Assembly: GCA_902775485.1 (NCBI GenBank)
Contig: CACYMJ010000004.1
Coordinates: 17,100-81,099, forward strand
Direction: 5' to 3'
DNA length: 64,000 nucleotides
From: an uncultured Lachnospiraceae bacterium
GTDB lineage: Bacteria > Bacillota > Clostridia > Lachnospirales > Lachnospiraceae
A model generated the notes under the pieces. The model was not told the DNA's origin. It did not search any database and saw only the letters and a list, made by a program, of their open reading frames with translations. This document shows positions 54,234-63,858 of the stretch, piece after piece. How positions within the stretch are numbered: position 1 is the first letter of the stretch; every line of letters starts with the position of its first letter. Both the position numbers and the translations under genes were made by a program.

Positions 54234-54644
54234 ATGAACGGAATATTTTCTCTTGTATTTCTGATAATAATCTTTGCGATCTTTATACCAAGACTCAAAA
54301 ACAGCATGCGCTCATCAGATGCTGCGCAAAGGAAAAGGCCTGCTGCTTCTGCGGGGAGAGCCCGCGGCTTTACGAACTACAGACCGCATAAGGATATAAT
54401 AAGCGTCAGTCGTGATATGGGGGATTCGAAGAACTCATCGGTCCTTCGCGATGACAGGTCAAATGACTGGCTGGCAAAGCAGCTGCGCGAGGAACACCGC
54501 GCTTTCAAGGCAACGAGCGAAATGTTCGACCTCAAGATAGAGCACGCCAGTCATTGTGACGCAAGATTCATTGAACAGTTCCACAAACGCAACTGTGATG
54601 CAAGAGGCATTGATCTCGCAAACGGATCAACGATCCACAGCTGA
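54234..54644 (+). CDS. Small membrane-anchored protein after SPFH, unknown
   Basis: 136 residues. One N-terminal membrane helix (about 4-18) followed by a basic, Ser/Ala-rich stretch and a charged C-terminal domain (DWLAKQLREEHRAFKATSEMFDLKIEHASHCD). The cytoplasmic part contains several His and two Cys residues (HASHCD, RNCD) but no recognised metal site. GAGG precedes the ATG. It has the same direction as the SPFH gene and probably is its partner. I do not recognise a family. Confidence 0.6.
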   Translation: MNGIFSLVFLIIIFAIFIPRLKNSMRSSDAAQRKRPAASAGRARGFTNYRPHKDIISVSRDMGDSKNSSVLRDDRSNDWLAKQLREEHRAFKATSEMFDLKIEHASHCDARFIEQFHKRNCDARGIDLANGSTIHS

Positions 54645-54647
54645 ATA

Positions 54648-57392
54648 TCACATCTTCTTTTTATACAGAAGTCCGAACGTTCCCGGCCCGCAGTTTACAG
54701 CAATGGTCGGGGACGCTTTCTGTATATAGACATTTTCAAAATGAACTTTGCTCTCTACGATCTGAGTTATAAAATCCAGTTCCTTCTTTGTAAGACCGAC
54801 ATATGTAATGAACAGTTCGGATCTGTCTATAGCCGATTCGTTTGACAGGCAGGAATTGATATATCTTCTCCAGGCATGTGATCTCGTTCCGAAATAGAAC
54901 TGTCTGGTACTCATGCGTCCGCCTCTCATGTTGATGACAGGATGGATCATAAATGCACGAAACAGTGCAGCGGTCCTGGTGCCGACCTGCCCGGATCTTG
55001 CCAGGAAATCAAGCGTATCAACAATGAAATTGGTATGAACATAATCCCTCATTGCCTTGATCCGTTCGGTTATCTCATCAACCGACATTCCGTCCGCTGC
55101 CATCCGGCAGGCTTCGAGCACAAGTATTCCCTGTCCGCTCGATAAATGTCTCGTATCCAGTACCGTAACATTGTCAAATGCCGCCGCCCCGTCTACCGCA
55201 TCATCAAATCCGCTGTGGTTGACCCGTGTGGAGATGGTAAGATGCAGCACGTTGTTTGCACCCGCAAGAGCCTTCGCGAAGAACTCCTCGTGCTCCTTTG
55301 CCGTGGGTGCAAGTGTTTTTACGTAATCGTTCGACGCCATATAGTCAAGCAGACCATCCGAATCTATCTCGACCCCGTCGGCAAATACACCGTTTTTTGT
55401 TTTGACCTTGTGGGGGATCTGCGCGATATTGTACCGTTCGCGGAGGCTTGCCGGAATATCCGCAACGCTTTCCGTCGTTATCGCAACCGCCCTTTTCTTC
55501 CTGTGTTCGTCCATCCATGACATACTGTTGATAAGGATATCATCACTGCCGCCCGTCAGCGTGACCTTATCCCTCGGAAGAAGTCTCATAAGCTCGGCCT
55601 CAAGTTCTACGGAGTTTATGGGCTTTACGATGTAGCCGTCAAATCCTCTGTCCGAATACATTTTCTTCATTTCACTTCCGGCATTTGCCGTCAGTGCTAC
55701 GATCTTTGCATTCTTTGACATTCCTCCGACCTGGTCGCGTATCCTGCCAAATGCTTCCACACCGTCCATCTCCGGCATAAGATGATCCATAAAGATAACA
55801 TCATACGCCACCTCAAGAGTCTTCTCGAGTGCCTTTGCGCCGGAATCTGCCGTATCAAGAATGACCTTCGTATCACGCAGAAGTTTTCTGATGACCATAA
55901 GATTGGACTCATTGTCATCCACCGCCAAAACATGAGCAGCCGGTGCCTCGAACGTGCTCCGGTACTGTCCCGACATATTGGCTCTGTGTTTGTTCTCGAG
56001 ATTTATATTACCTATCTGCGAAAAATCAGTGACCTTCTGCGGTATCCGGATAACAAATGTCGATCCCTGGGTATAAACGCTGTTGACACTGACGCTGCCG
56101 CCCATAAGTTCGGTCAGTTGTTTTACTATGCTAAGTCCGAGTCCCGTTCCTTCGATGTAACGGTTCTCCTCCTCGTCAACACGTCTGAATGCCGTGAACA
56201 GATGTGGCAGATTTTCTTTTTTGATACCTATTCCGGTATCGGTTACGGAATAGATGATATCGGCCTTCTGATCATTGATACCGTTACACTGGATGGAAAG
56301 CGTGACCGACCCTTTCTGCGTGTATTTGATCGCATTGTTCAAAACGTTGATGAGTATCTGTTTTATCCTCACCTCATCGGCATACAGTTCTGACGGGATA
56401 TCTGGTGCAACCTCGACATGAAATTCCAGCCCCTTCTCCCTTGCGCGCATCCACAGCATTCCGACTATCTCGGAAAGCATATCTCCCGGACGGTAATTTA
56501 CCGGTGTCAGTTTCATCTGGCCCGATGATATCTTGCTCATATCAAGGATATCGTTGATAAGATGCAAAAGCATGTTGGAAGCGGCTCTTATGTTTGCGGC
56601 ATCTTCCGCGACCTCATCGTTTACCTTTTCGCGCAGTATCATCTCATTAAGTCCGATGATGGTATTGATCGGTGTTCTGATCTCATGACTCATGCTCGAG
56701 AAAAACCTGTTCTGAGCCCGGTTCAGATCATCGATCTCCTTTTTCTGTTCTTCGTAAACGATGGATCTGACCCTTATGGAAAACTGCAGGAAATACAGCA
56801 TCAGGGCAAAAACAATACGGAGCGCAAATGTCACGGCAACAACCGCTGTCAGCGGAGATGCGGCATCAAGCTGCCGGGTCAGATTATTATAGACGATAAG
56901 CATTGCTATATCGGCAATTCCGGCTGTCAGCAGATAAGCGAGCGGATGCATATACACGCACATAGGGACTACAAGCGACGTACATATATACAATATCGGA
57001 TTTGCAAAACCGAGTGCATGTGCGTTCAAAACCGTAGCAATGATCGCCCACACAAGAGTGAGTACGGCAAGCGACGGCATCAGATACAAAAGCATCGAAA
57101 ACCATGCATCAAAATCACGTTTGACAAACCTGATCAGGATTATGACAAAAATCATAACAACCAGCAGCGATGCATATACATATCTGTACTGCACCACGAA
57201 CTGCGCCGCTGCATGTTTTGCGGTAAAACTGGCAATAAGCGCCACCAGCTGCAAAGCTCCCGCAAGTGAACAGAACAGCGTTATCTTGTCAAGCGCAGAA
57301 GCATAAATGGATCTGTTGATACTGTCCTCATATTTGATCGAACCTTTTCTGTGAAGAAAATACGGCAGAAAATCGGCAAATGATACTCTCAT
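54648..57392 (-). CDS. Hybrid histidine kinase: HK-REC-DegV
   Basis: 914 residues. Six membrane helices (about 35-205), HisKA with His236 (SSMSHEIRTPIN), HATPase (LNNAIKY, DTGIGI, GTGLGLSI; to 452), receiver 487-605 with Asp536 (IFMDHLMPEMDG), and a DegV domain at 634-912 up to the C-terminus. The DegV signatures are clear: AITTESVADIPASLRERYNI, FIVDTLDFLARSGQVG and NCGPGTFGLLY, though the usual His before Gly-Pro-Gly is replaced (VNCGPG). There is no HPt; the neighbouring kinase, whose stop overlaps this start by 4 nt, carries one. It is the sister of the protein at 35491-38655. Confidence 0.9.
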   Translation of the reverse strand: MRVSFADFLPYFLHRKGSIKYEDSINRSIYASALDKITLFCSLAGALQLVALIASFTAKHAAAQFVVQYRYVYASLLVVMIFVIILIRFVKRDFDAWFSMLLYLMPSLAVLTLVWAIIATVLNAHALGFANPILYICTSLVVPMCVYMHPLAYLLTAGIADIAMLIVYNNLTRQLDAASPLTAVVAVTFALRIVFALMLYFLQFSIRVRSIVYEEQKKEIDDLNRAQNRFFSSMSHEIRTPINTIIGLNEMILREKVNDEVAEDAANIRAASNMLLHLINDILDMSKISSGQMKLTPVNYRPGDMLSEIVGMLWMRAREKGLEFHVEVAPDIPSELYADEVRIKQILINVLNNAIKYTQKGSVTLSIQCNGINDQKADIIYSVTDTGIGIKKENLPHLFTAFRRVDEEENRYIEGTGLGLSIVKQLTELMGGSVSVNSVYTQGSTFVIRIPQKVTDFSQIGNINLENKHRANMSGQYRSTFEAPAAHVLAVDDNESNLMVIRKLLRDTKVILDTADSGAKALEKTLEVAYDVIFMDHLMPEMDGVEAFGRIRDQVGGMSKNAKIVALTANAGSEMKKMYSDRGFDGYIVKPINSVELEAELMRLLPRDKVTLTGGSDDILINSMSWMDEHRKKRAVAITTESVADIPASLRERYNIAQIPHKVKTKNGVFADGVEIDSDGLLDYMASNDYVKTLAPTAKEHEEFFAKALAGANNVLHLTISTRVNHSGFDDAVDGAAAFDNVTVLDTRHLSSGQGILVLEACRMAADGMSVDEITERIKAMRDYVHTNFIVDTLDFLARSGQVGTRTAALFRAFMIHPVINMRGGRMSTRQFYFGTRSHAWRRYINSCLSNESAIDRSELFITYVGLTKKELDFITQIVESKVHFENVYIQKASPTIAVNCGPGTFGLLYKKKM

Positions 57393-59980
57393 GCTTCGCC
57401 TCCTTCCTCGCCCATAGGGCCGAATTCAAGTATATCGTCATCGGATGATGCCGAAACTTCATCCGCCACGCTCTCATCCACAGCTGCCGGGAGTATGGAC
57501 AGGATCCTGTCATACATCACGAGCATTGCTTCATGATTGGCATCTATATACTCCCTGTCATTTTTCTTTCCGGCTTCTTCAAGCTCTCTTGCGGCTTCCG
57601 AGAGTTGCATCGCACCTATCATCTTGGAAGTGCTCTTTATCGAATGTACCTGGATCGCATAAGCGGCAAGATCGTTCTCATCAAGAGACTTCTTCATCAG
57701 GTTCTTTTTGACCGGGGACTCTTTTGCATACTGTGCAAGCAGCGAAATATAGAACTCTCTGTCGTTCTGGCTGTAATAGAGCCCCTTATTTACATCCACA
57801 CCGTAAGATACAAGCCTTGAGATCACGTCATTCGTTTCGGATTCTTTTTCGTGCTCCGCTTTTCCTGCGTCATAAGCCGGGCCCGTTTTCGCTTCATTAT
57901 CTTCCGGCTCCGCATCGATCACCTGATAGGACGCCGGCAGAACATGCTTCAGTACACGCTCAAGTTCAACACGGTCGACGGGTTTGGATACAAATCCGTC
58001 AAATCCCTCCTGTCTGAACATTTCCTTTGCCGAACTTACCGCATTTGCCGTAAATGCGATGATCGGAACGCTTTTTTTGTTTCTTGCAAGATCGCTCCTG
58101 ATCCTCTTCATTGCCTCGACACCATCCATACCGGGCATCATATGATCCATGAAAATGATATCGTATTCGTTTGCGCGGCACAGTTCTATTGACTCCATGC
58201 CACTCTCACATGTCGTAACGACCATGCCGTATCCCTTGAACATTCCCGATGAAACTATAAGGTTCATAGGTTCATCATCTACTATCAGAGCGCGTACACC
58301 CGGGAATGTCAGTTTACCCTCATCGGTGATATCATCATCGACCGTGCTGTTTAATATACTGACAACAGGGAAACAGTAAAACGGTTTGGGCATCAGACGG
58401 ACGCGCGAGCCCTTCGGAAGATCTATCTCCCCGGGATTTGCGACAACGGTCACTATTATGTTTTTTGCAAGTTCCTCAATATAATCCCTTGCACTTAAAT
58501 ACTCCTCGGGACCGGCAAAAAGATGTGTAAGCCTTTTGCTGTCATTAAGTGCATGCAGTGACTCTTTGTTCTCCACCCTGTGCATGGACACCTTCAGGCC
58601 CGTAACGAGATTTTTGACCATTGAGTCATAGTATTCCCTGACATGCGGATCGGGGTATTTATCGAAGTGAAGATATGCACCGAGGCTGATGTTTTCACGG
58701 TCCGCCACTGACATACAGCACTCATCGTCAATAACCCTGCTCGGAATTGATACCCTGACACATGTTCCCTGTTCAGGTGTGCTGTCAACTGTCATGAATC
58801 CGCCGAGCGACCTTACAAACCCCAGAACAATGGGCATGCCCAGACCAAGGCCTCCGGTCCTTCGTGCTCTTCCCGAATCAGCCTTATAGAAGTTGTCAAA
58901 TATCTGCTCAAGCTGGGCTGCATCCATACCGATTCCGGTATCCTTTATCTCGATGCAAAGGTTAATGCCGTATTCCTGGGGTACAGCCGAAAGGTGGACA
59001 TACACTCCGCCTTCGTTCGTGAACTTTATACCGTTCATGATCAGATGCCACAGGATCTTTTTCAGTTTTGCGACATCCGTGTTCATGACGGAAGGTATCG
59101 ATGCGTCAACATCAATGATGAGTTCTATGTTTGTTTTTCTGTACGGCGCAAGTTCATTAACGAGATCGTTAAGTACGGACGAGAGCATGTAGTCCTCATA
59201 GTTATTCGTCAGATCGCTCCTGTCTATCTCGGAATAATCAAGGATATCGCTTATCTGTTCGCCTATCTTCTTGCCGGCCTCCTCTATGGATGCGAGGTTG
59301 GAGCGTTTGGCAATGTCAGTCTCCTCTTCCATTGTCATATCGCATAATCCCAGTATGGCATTGATGGGCGTTCTGATCTCATGAGAGATGTTGGCAAGAA
59401 AATCTCCGAGGCGCTCAGCCGCTATCGTCAGCTGCTTGATCTCCTCCTCGGAATGCCCGAGTACTTCCTTCCATTTGTCGATTATGACCCTTGCCAGCCA
59501 GCAGATCATTGTTACCATGGCAAAATGAAGGAATGTTCTTGTAACAAGAAGAGGATCAAATACCTCTCCGCTTCTTGCAAGCTGTATGATCGCATATATC
59601 ATGGTGATATAGTAAGTATACTGACAGAGCGTGATCAGCGAATGCATTGCCGTCATGATATACAGAATTATCACGGCTGACATGACTATGGCCAGATCGT
59701 ATGTACTGGTGATATGCGATCCGTAATAAAAGAATGTTGCCATCATAAGAAAGGCTACGATCCACAGTCTCATACTGTCGGTGCCCCTGCGCATGATATG
59801 CATATACCATGATATGGCAATACCGCCGGTTATAAGGATCACTGCCCATTTTTCCCAGTCCATCACAAATATCTCGCAGACAAGTATGATCGAGAATATC
59901 GTGTAACTGATGACCATCATCATCTGGGATGATATGAACAGTTCATTACTGTTATTGCCGCTTTTGTCCTGCTTTCCCAT
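57389..59980 (-). CDS. Hybrid histidine kinase: TM-HK-pseudoREC-REC-HPt
   Basis: 863 residues. About six membrane helices (20-168), HisKA with His200 (LANISHEIRTPINAI), HATPase (LIMNGIKFT, DTGIGM, GGLGLGMPI), a receiver-like region without acceptor (LHFDKYPDPHVREYYDS to MPKPFYCFPVVSIL), a true receiver (VRALIVDDEPMNL, IIFMDHMMPGMDG) and a C-terminal HPt with the phospho-His in AIQVHSIKSTSKMIGA. It begins directly after the stop of the HD-GYP gene (TAAATG) and overlaps the next gene by 4 nt. Its relative in operon A (38652-40715) lacks the HPt. Confidence 0.9.
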   Translation of the reverse strand: MGKQDKSGNNSNELFISSQMMMVISYTIFSIILVCEIFVMDWEKWAVILITGGIAISWYMHIMRRGTDSMRLWIVAFLMMATFFYYGSHITSTYDLAIVMSAVIILYIMTAMHSLITLCQYTYYITMIYAIIQLARSGEVFDPLLVTRTFLHFAMVTMICWLARVIIDKWKEVLGHSEEEIKQLTIAAERLGDFLANISHEIRTPINAILGLCDMTMEEETDIAKRSNLASIEEAGKKIGEQISDILDYSEIDRSDLTNNYEDYMLSSVLNDLVNELAPYRKTNIELIIDVDASIPSVMNTDVAKLKKILWHLIMNGIKFTNEGGVYVHLSAVPQEYGINLCIEIKDTGIGMDAAQLEQIFDNFYKADSGRARRTGGLGLGMPIVLGFVRSLGGFMTVDSTPEQGTCVRVSIPSRVIDDECCMSVADRENISLGAYLHFDKYPDPHVREYYDSMVKNLVTGLKVSMHRVENKESLHALNDSKRLTHLFAGPEEYLSARDYIEELAKNIIVTVVANPGEIDLPKGSRVRLMPKPFYCFPVVSILNSTVDDDITDEGKLTFPGVRALIVDDEPMNLIVSSGMFKGYGMVVTTCESGMESIELCRANEYDIIFMDHMMPGMDGVEAMKRIRSDLARNKKSVPIIAFTANAVSSAKEMFRQEGFDGFVSKPVDRVELERVLKHVLPASYQVIDAEPEDNEAKTGPAYDAGKAEHEKESETNDVISRLVSYGVDVNKGLYYSQNDREFYISLLAQYAKESPVKKNLMKKSLDENDLAAYAIQVHSIKSTSKMIGAMQLSEAARELEEAGKKNDREYIDANHEAMLVMYDRILSILPAAVDESVADEVSASSDDDILEFGPMGEEGGEA

Positions 59981-62356
59981 TTACTGCTCCCTTAACATGT
60001 AGTCCTTGTCACTGTCAATGATGTCGACCATGATATCCGCAAATATCGGATCAAACTGCGTACCCCTGCACCTTATTATCTCTTCCCTGACCTCGTTCTG
60101 GGGGAGCGTATCGCGATAGCTCCTGTGACTGGTCATGGCATCATATGCATCGGCAACGGATATTATCCTTGCAACTTCAGGGATCTCCTCTCCGGACTTA
60201 TGATCCGGATAGCCCGTACCGTCATATCTTTCATGGTGCCATCTTGCACCGTTTATCAGATTCGGCATTTCTTTAATGGAAGAGAGTATCTGTGTTCCTA
60301 TGACCGGATGGGTCTTGATGATCTCGTATTCATCGTCGGAAAGCCGCGTATTCTTGTTGATTATCGCATCGGGTATACCTATTTTACCGACATCGTGAAG
60401 CAGTCCTATGATATATATCTCGTTCTGCTGTTCCTCGGTATAACCGTACTTTTCCGCGATCATCCTTGAATATGTCGCAACACGGCTTGAATGACCGTTG
60501 GTGTATTTGTCCTTTGCATCTATCGCATATGCAAGTGCTTTGATGATATGTATGCTCAGCTTTTCGATGTCCTCGGTCCTTTTCTCGACCTCCCTGCTCA
60601 GATGGTCTTTCAGACGCGAAAGCTGCATAACGTTGTTAACCCGGATATAAAGCTGCTCATCCGAAAGCGGCATGCGCAAAAACTCACTCACTCCGAGTTC
60701 AAGCGCTCTTTGTTCATATGATTCATCGTTGAGTATGAAGATGACCGGTATGCGCCTTACGGCTCCTCCCATCTTCCTGATCCCGACAAGTGTATCCGTA
60801 CCGCTCATCCCGTTCATTGACGCCCGCATGATGATAAGGTCGGGCTTCGTATCATCAAGCAGTTCAAGCGCACTTTTTCCGTCAGGTTTTCCGACAATAT
60901 CCAGACCTTTTGATGAAAGTATATCTACAATATGATCAAGCTCCTGTCTGTCATCATCGACCACCATGATGATGCCGTCTCCCTCGGAACCGTCGGAAGC
61001 ACTGTCATGCATTTCGCTGTCGGTGCTCTCCGTCTCGACCGTCAGCTTGACAAGCCCGCTGTACTGGTTGTTGTTCCATGCATGCATGACCCTTTCGGTT
61101 ACGCGGTTGACGTTATAATCGCTTATCTCCGGAAGCATCAGGAAGAAATGATTATCCCCTATCTGCATCATGATATCGCTGTTTCGAAGCGACTCCTGAA
61201 GCAGTTCGCGCAGGCTCAGCATTATCTTCTGTTTCTCCGACTGTGACAGATCCTTGGGGATAAACTTGGCGGTAAAAAGCATCTTGTAAGCGGTCCCGCG
61301 ATATCTGTCCATATATCTGATCATGTATCTGTAAACATTTCCGAACGCTTCCTTACCCATCCACATCGCATTCTGTGGAATATTTCTCTCCTCAAGTATC
61401 GTGGTGAGCATGGAAAGATTGATATCGGAGGGAATGGAGGATGCGGCATCGTCATCGTCGATGTACAGGGAATATCCGTGTTTACCGTTGTTCTTGATCG
61501 TATAAAGTGCACGGTCCGACAGTCTGAACAGCTCATTAAAATCCGTGCCCTGTTCGGGAACAAAGATCGCACCTATGGAAGCACCGAGCGGTATGCTCAT
61601 ATCCTCTCCCATCATTAAGCGTGCTTCGTTTATGAGACTGCGGTTGATCGAATCGGAATACCTGGCGATCTCCTTTTCCTCTTTTAGGTTCTCGGCAAAA
61701 AGCAGGAACTCATCACCGCCTATACGGCCGAACACCGTGGGGAACATCATATTTTCCTTGAGTATCTGCGAGAACTTCGCAAGGACACGGTCACCCATGT
61801 CATGACCGTAAATATCATTTACAAGTTTGAATGAATCAAGATCGACGATCATCAGTGTGCCCTGTTTGCTCAGGCACATTTGCGTTATATGTTCGTTTGC
61901 ATTGTATTTGTTCAGGAAGCCCGTCAGTTTATCGATGGTGGCTTCCTCTTCATACTTGAGCATTCTGCCGCGTGTGCTGATGATGTTGTTGACACGGCGC
62001 ACAAGGACATCCGGATCAAAGGGTTTTCTGATATAGTCGGATACACCCATCTCGAATCCCTTACTCTCATTAGCCTTGTCTTCATCGGCGGTGAGCATGA
62101 CGACAGGTGTTGCCGGAACAAGCTTTTCATCTTCAAGCGCACGGAATCTGTTATATGTCTCAAACCCGTCCATCTCCGGCATATTGATATCCAGAAGAAC
62201 AAGGTCCGGGAATCCGTGTTCATCATCTCTGACATAATCAAGAAGTGCCTGTCCGCTTTTTACGGCAATGACACGCATGTTGTTCTTTGACAGTATCTGT
62301 CCGGCCATCTTAAGGTTTGTGACATCATCATCTACAACGATAACCCAGCTTGCCAT
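59981..62356 (-). CDS. Response regulator: REC-GGDEF-degenerate GGDEF-pseudoREC-HD-GYP
   Basis: 791 residues, no membrane segments. Receiver 1 (1-125) has Asp56 (LVLLDINMPEMDG). A GGDEF domain (about 140-305) has intact R-I-G-G-D-E-F. A second GGDEF-like region (about 320-450) has Q-I-G-D-N-H-F and must be inactive. A second receiver (about 470-590) has Arg in place of the phosphoacceptor (LIIMRASMNGMSG). The C-terminal HD-GYP domain has HDVGKIGIPDAI and HHERYDGTGYPD and should degrade c-di-GMP. One protein thus has both synthesis and breakdown parts. It precedes the two kinases of operon B and is their obvious output. Confidence 0.92.
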   Translation of the reverse strand: MASWVIVVDDDVTNLKMAGQILSKNNMRVIAVKSGQALLDYVRDDEHGFPDLVLLDINMPEMDGFETYNRFRALEDEKLVPATPVVMLTADEDKANESKGFEMGVSDYIRKPFDPDVLVRRVNNIISTRGRMLKYEEEATIDKLTGFLNKYNANEHITQMCLSKQGTLMIVDLDSFKLVNDIYGHDMGDRVLAKFSQILKENMMFPTVFGRIGGDEFLLFAENLKEEKEIARYSDSINRSLINEARLMMGEDMSIPLGASIGAIFVPEQGTDFNELFRLSDRALYTIKNNGKHGYSLYIDDDDAASSIPSDINLSMLTTILEERNIPQNAMWMGKEAFGNVYRYMIRYMDRYRGTAYKMLFTAKFIPKDLSQSEKQKIMLSLRELLQESLRNSDIMMQIGDNHFFLMLPEISDYNVNRVTERVMHAWNNNQYSGLVKLTVETESTDSEMHDSASDGSEGDGIIMVVDDDRQELDHIVDILSSKGLDIVGKPDGKSALELLDDTKPDLIIMRASMNGMSGTDTLVGIRKMGGAVRRIPVIFILNDESYEQRALELGVSEFLRMPLSDEQLYIRVNNVMQLSRLKDHLSREVEKRTEDIEKLSIHIIKALAYAIDAKDKYTNGHSSRVATYSRMIAEKYGYTEEQQNEIYIIGLLHDVGKIGIPDAIINKNTRLSDDEYEIIKTHPVIGTQILSSIKEMPNLINGARWHHERYDGTGYPDHKSGEEIPEVARIISVADAYDAMTSHRSYRDTLPQNEVREEIIRCRGTQFDPIFADIMVDIIDSDKDYMLREQ

Positions 62357-62399
62357 ATGACTCTCCTTCTCCTGTTATACACAAAACAAAGCAGGGCGG

Positions 62400-63425
62400 T
62401 CAGACTTTCTTTATAAGCCGCCCCGATATCATTCCCGATATCTTCGAAACTGTAAAATGAAATACTATCGATGACAGATATGCACATATAAAGCTAAGCG
62501 GAACCGTTACAAAGAACCACCAGAAAGCTTCCACCGCAGAAGTCATGTATCTCTTGACAAAGCCGTAGATGATAGCATCATATGCGCCTGCGAACAGATA
62601 TATCTCGAATGAAACGCCGCTTATCGAGGCCAGTATAGCCCTGACGGCACCGTTTTTGATGTCGGTATCATACAGCAGCAGGAAAATGCATACCGTACAT
62701 ATCGATATGAACAATGTTCCGTATGTTCCGTCAGCGGTTGATATGAGATTCCAGTCAAATGTCCCCGTCGATGTGAGCTTCATGCTGATAAGCGCTTCGA
62801 CAAAAAGCGTTACGCCAAGTATTCCGATAAGCAGCAGCCTGTTCGGCCTCCATTTCCTCTCTCTTACCGCCATACCCAGGAAATAAAAAAGCACCGGATA
62901 AGTTCCGATAAAATATGACGGAGCTATGTAATTCCATACCGGGTAGATGGTGCACAAAAAGGCCATCGTACCGATAAGTATGTTCTGTTCCCTCTTATCA
63001 AGCGCATACCATGCTTTGTTTAAAAACGGGATGAGCAGGAACACGCACAGATACAGTCCCATATACCAGGCGATCTGATAATTCCCGAGATTTACGAATA
63101 TCTCCCTGATGCCGTAGATCCTGCCGTACAGTCTGTTGTACAGGATCATCTTGGCAACCGATATGACGACATATGATACGACGAGCGGGATAAGTGCCAT
63201 ATAGTGCTCACGGTCCGCAGTCTTATTCTTTTTAAAATATCCCGTCAGCATAAAAAACAGCGGCACTGCAGTAACAAAAAGCCAACGGCAGGCGGTCATG
63301 ACAAACATCTTTCCTCCGGCCATGGGCTCGTTGTAATAGTTCATATTCAGATAAAAGTGGGCACCCACCACAAAGAAACATGCGATCGATCTGATCAGAT
63401 CCGGGCCGCTCTGGCGTTTTGTCAT
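62400..63425 (-). CDS. Acyltransferase family 3 membrane protein
   Basis: 341 residues, about ten membrane helices. The N-terminal signature is QSGPDLIRSIACFFVVGAHFYLN, with the His of the family's R...H motif in VVGAHF, then LFVTAVPLFFMLTGYF. Family members add acetyl or succinyl groups to surface polysaccharides or lipids. It lies 3 nt after the RsbW-like gene and 43 nt before the response regulator, so it is part of operon B; a link between signalling and surface decoration is possible. Confidence 0.9.
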   Translation of the reverse strand: MTKRQSGPDLIRSIACFFVVGAHFYLNMNYYNEPMAGGKMFVMTACRWLFVTAVPLFFMLTGYFKKNKTADREHYMALIPLVVSYVVISVAKMILYNRLYGRIYGIREIFVNLGNYQIAWYMGLYLCVFLLIPFLNKAWYALDKREQNILIGTMAFLCTIYPVWNYIAPSYFIGTYPVLFYFLGMAVRERKWRPNRLLLIGILGVTLFVEALISMKLTSTGTFDWNLISTADGTYGTLFISICTVCIFLLLYDTDIKNGAVRAILASISGVSFEIYLFAGAYDAIIYGFVKRYMTSAVEAFWWFFVTVPLSFICAYLSSIVFHFTVSKISGMISGRLIKKV

Positions 63426-63428
63426 ATA

Positions 63429-63851
63429 TCAGCCCTCATCCATTCTGATCTTCTTGCGTATGGACAGTATATTCTTCCCGTTCTCATACCTGTAGGCAAC
63501 ATCATCCATGCTCTTTTTGACCATATAGATACCCAGTCCGCCGATCCCTCTTTCCTCCGCGGAGAGTGTGATATCCGGATCGGGCTTTGCGAGCGGATCA
63601 AACGGCTTGCCCGAATCAGCAAGCGTAAATACGGCCTGTCCGGTCGCATCATCCATTTCCGCAGTGATCTCGGCATCCCCCGGTGCATCCGTATATGCGT
63701 AACTGGCGATGTTGACGAATATCTCCTCAACGGCGACATCGATCCTCATCTGTTCCGCTATCATACAATCATTCTCTTCAAGAAAAGCATCGACGAACGC
63801 AAGAACCTCATCAAGCTTTTGTACGTCGGCTGCTATGGTCAGTTTCTTCAT
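63429..63851 (-). CDS. RsbW/SpoIIAB-like serine kinase (anti-sigma type)
   Basis: 140 residues from the ATG at 63851. A GHKL ATP-binding fold of the HATPase_c_2 kind: N box VAVEEIFVNIASYAY, G1 LADSGKPFDPLA, G2 GIGGLGIYMVKKSMD. Such kinases phosphorylate a STAS partner and hold or release a target such as a sigma factor. The STAS gene at 14835-15134 could be a partner. No good Shine-Dalgarno is seen and the -10 lies 7 nt before the ATG, so the message may be leaderless. First gene of operon B. Confidence 0.88.
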   Translation of the reverse strand: MKKLTIAADVQKLDEVLAFVDAFLEENDCMIAEQMRIDVAVEEIFVNIASYAYTDAPGDAEITAEMDDATGQAVFTLADSGKPFDPLAKPDPDITLSAEERGIGGLGIYMVKKSMDDVAYRYENGKNILSIRKKIRMDEG

Positions 63852-63858
63852 AGAAGTC

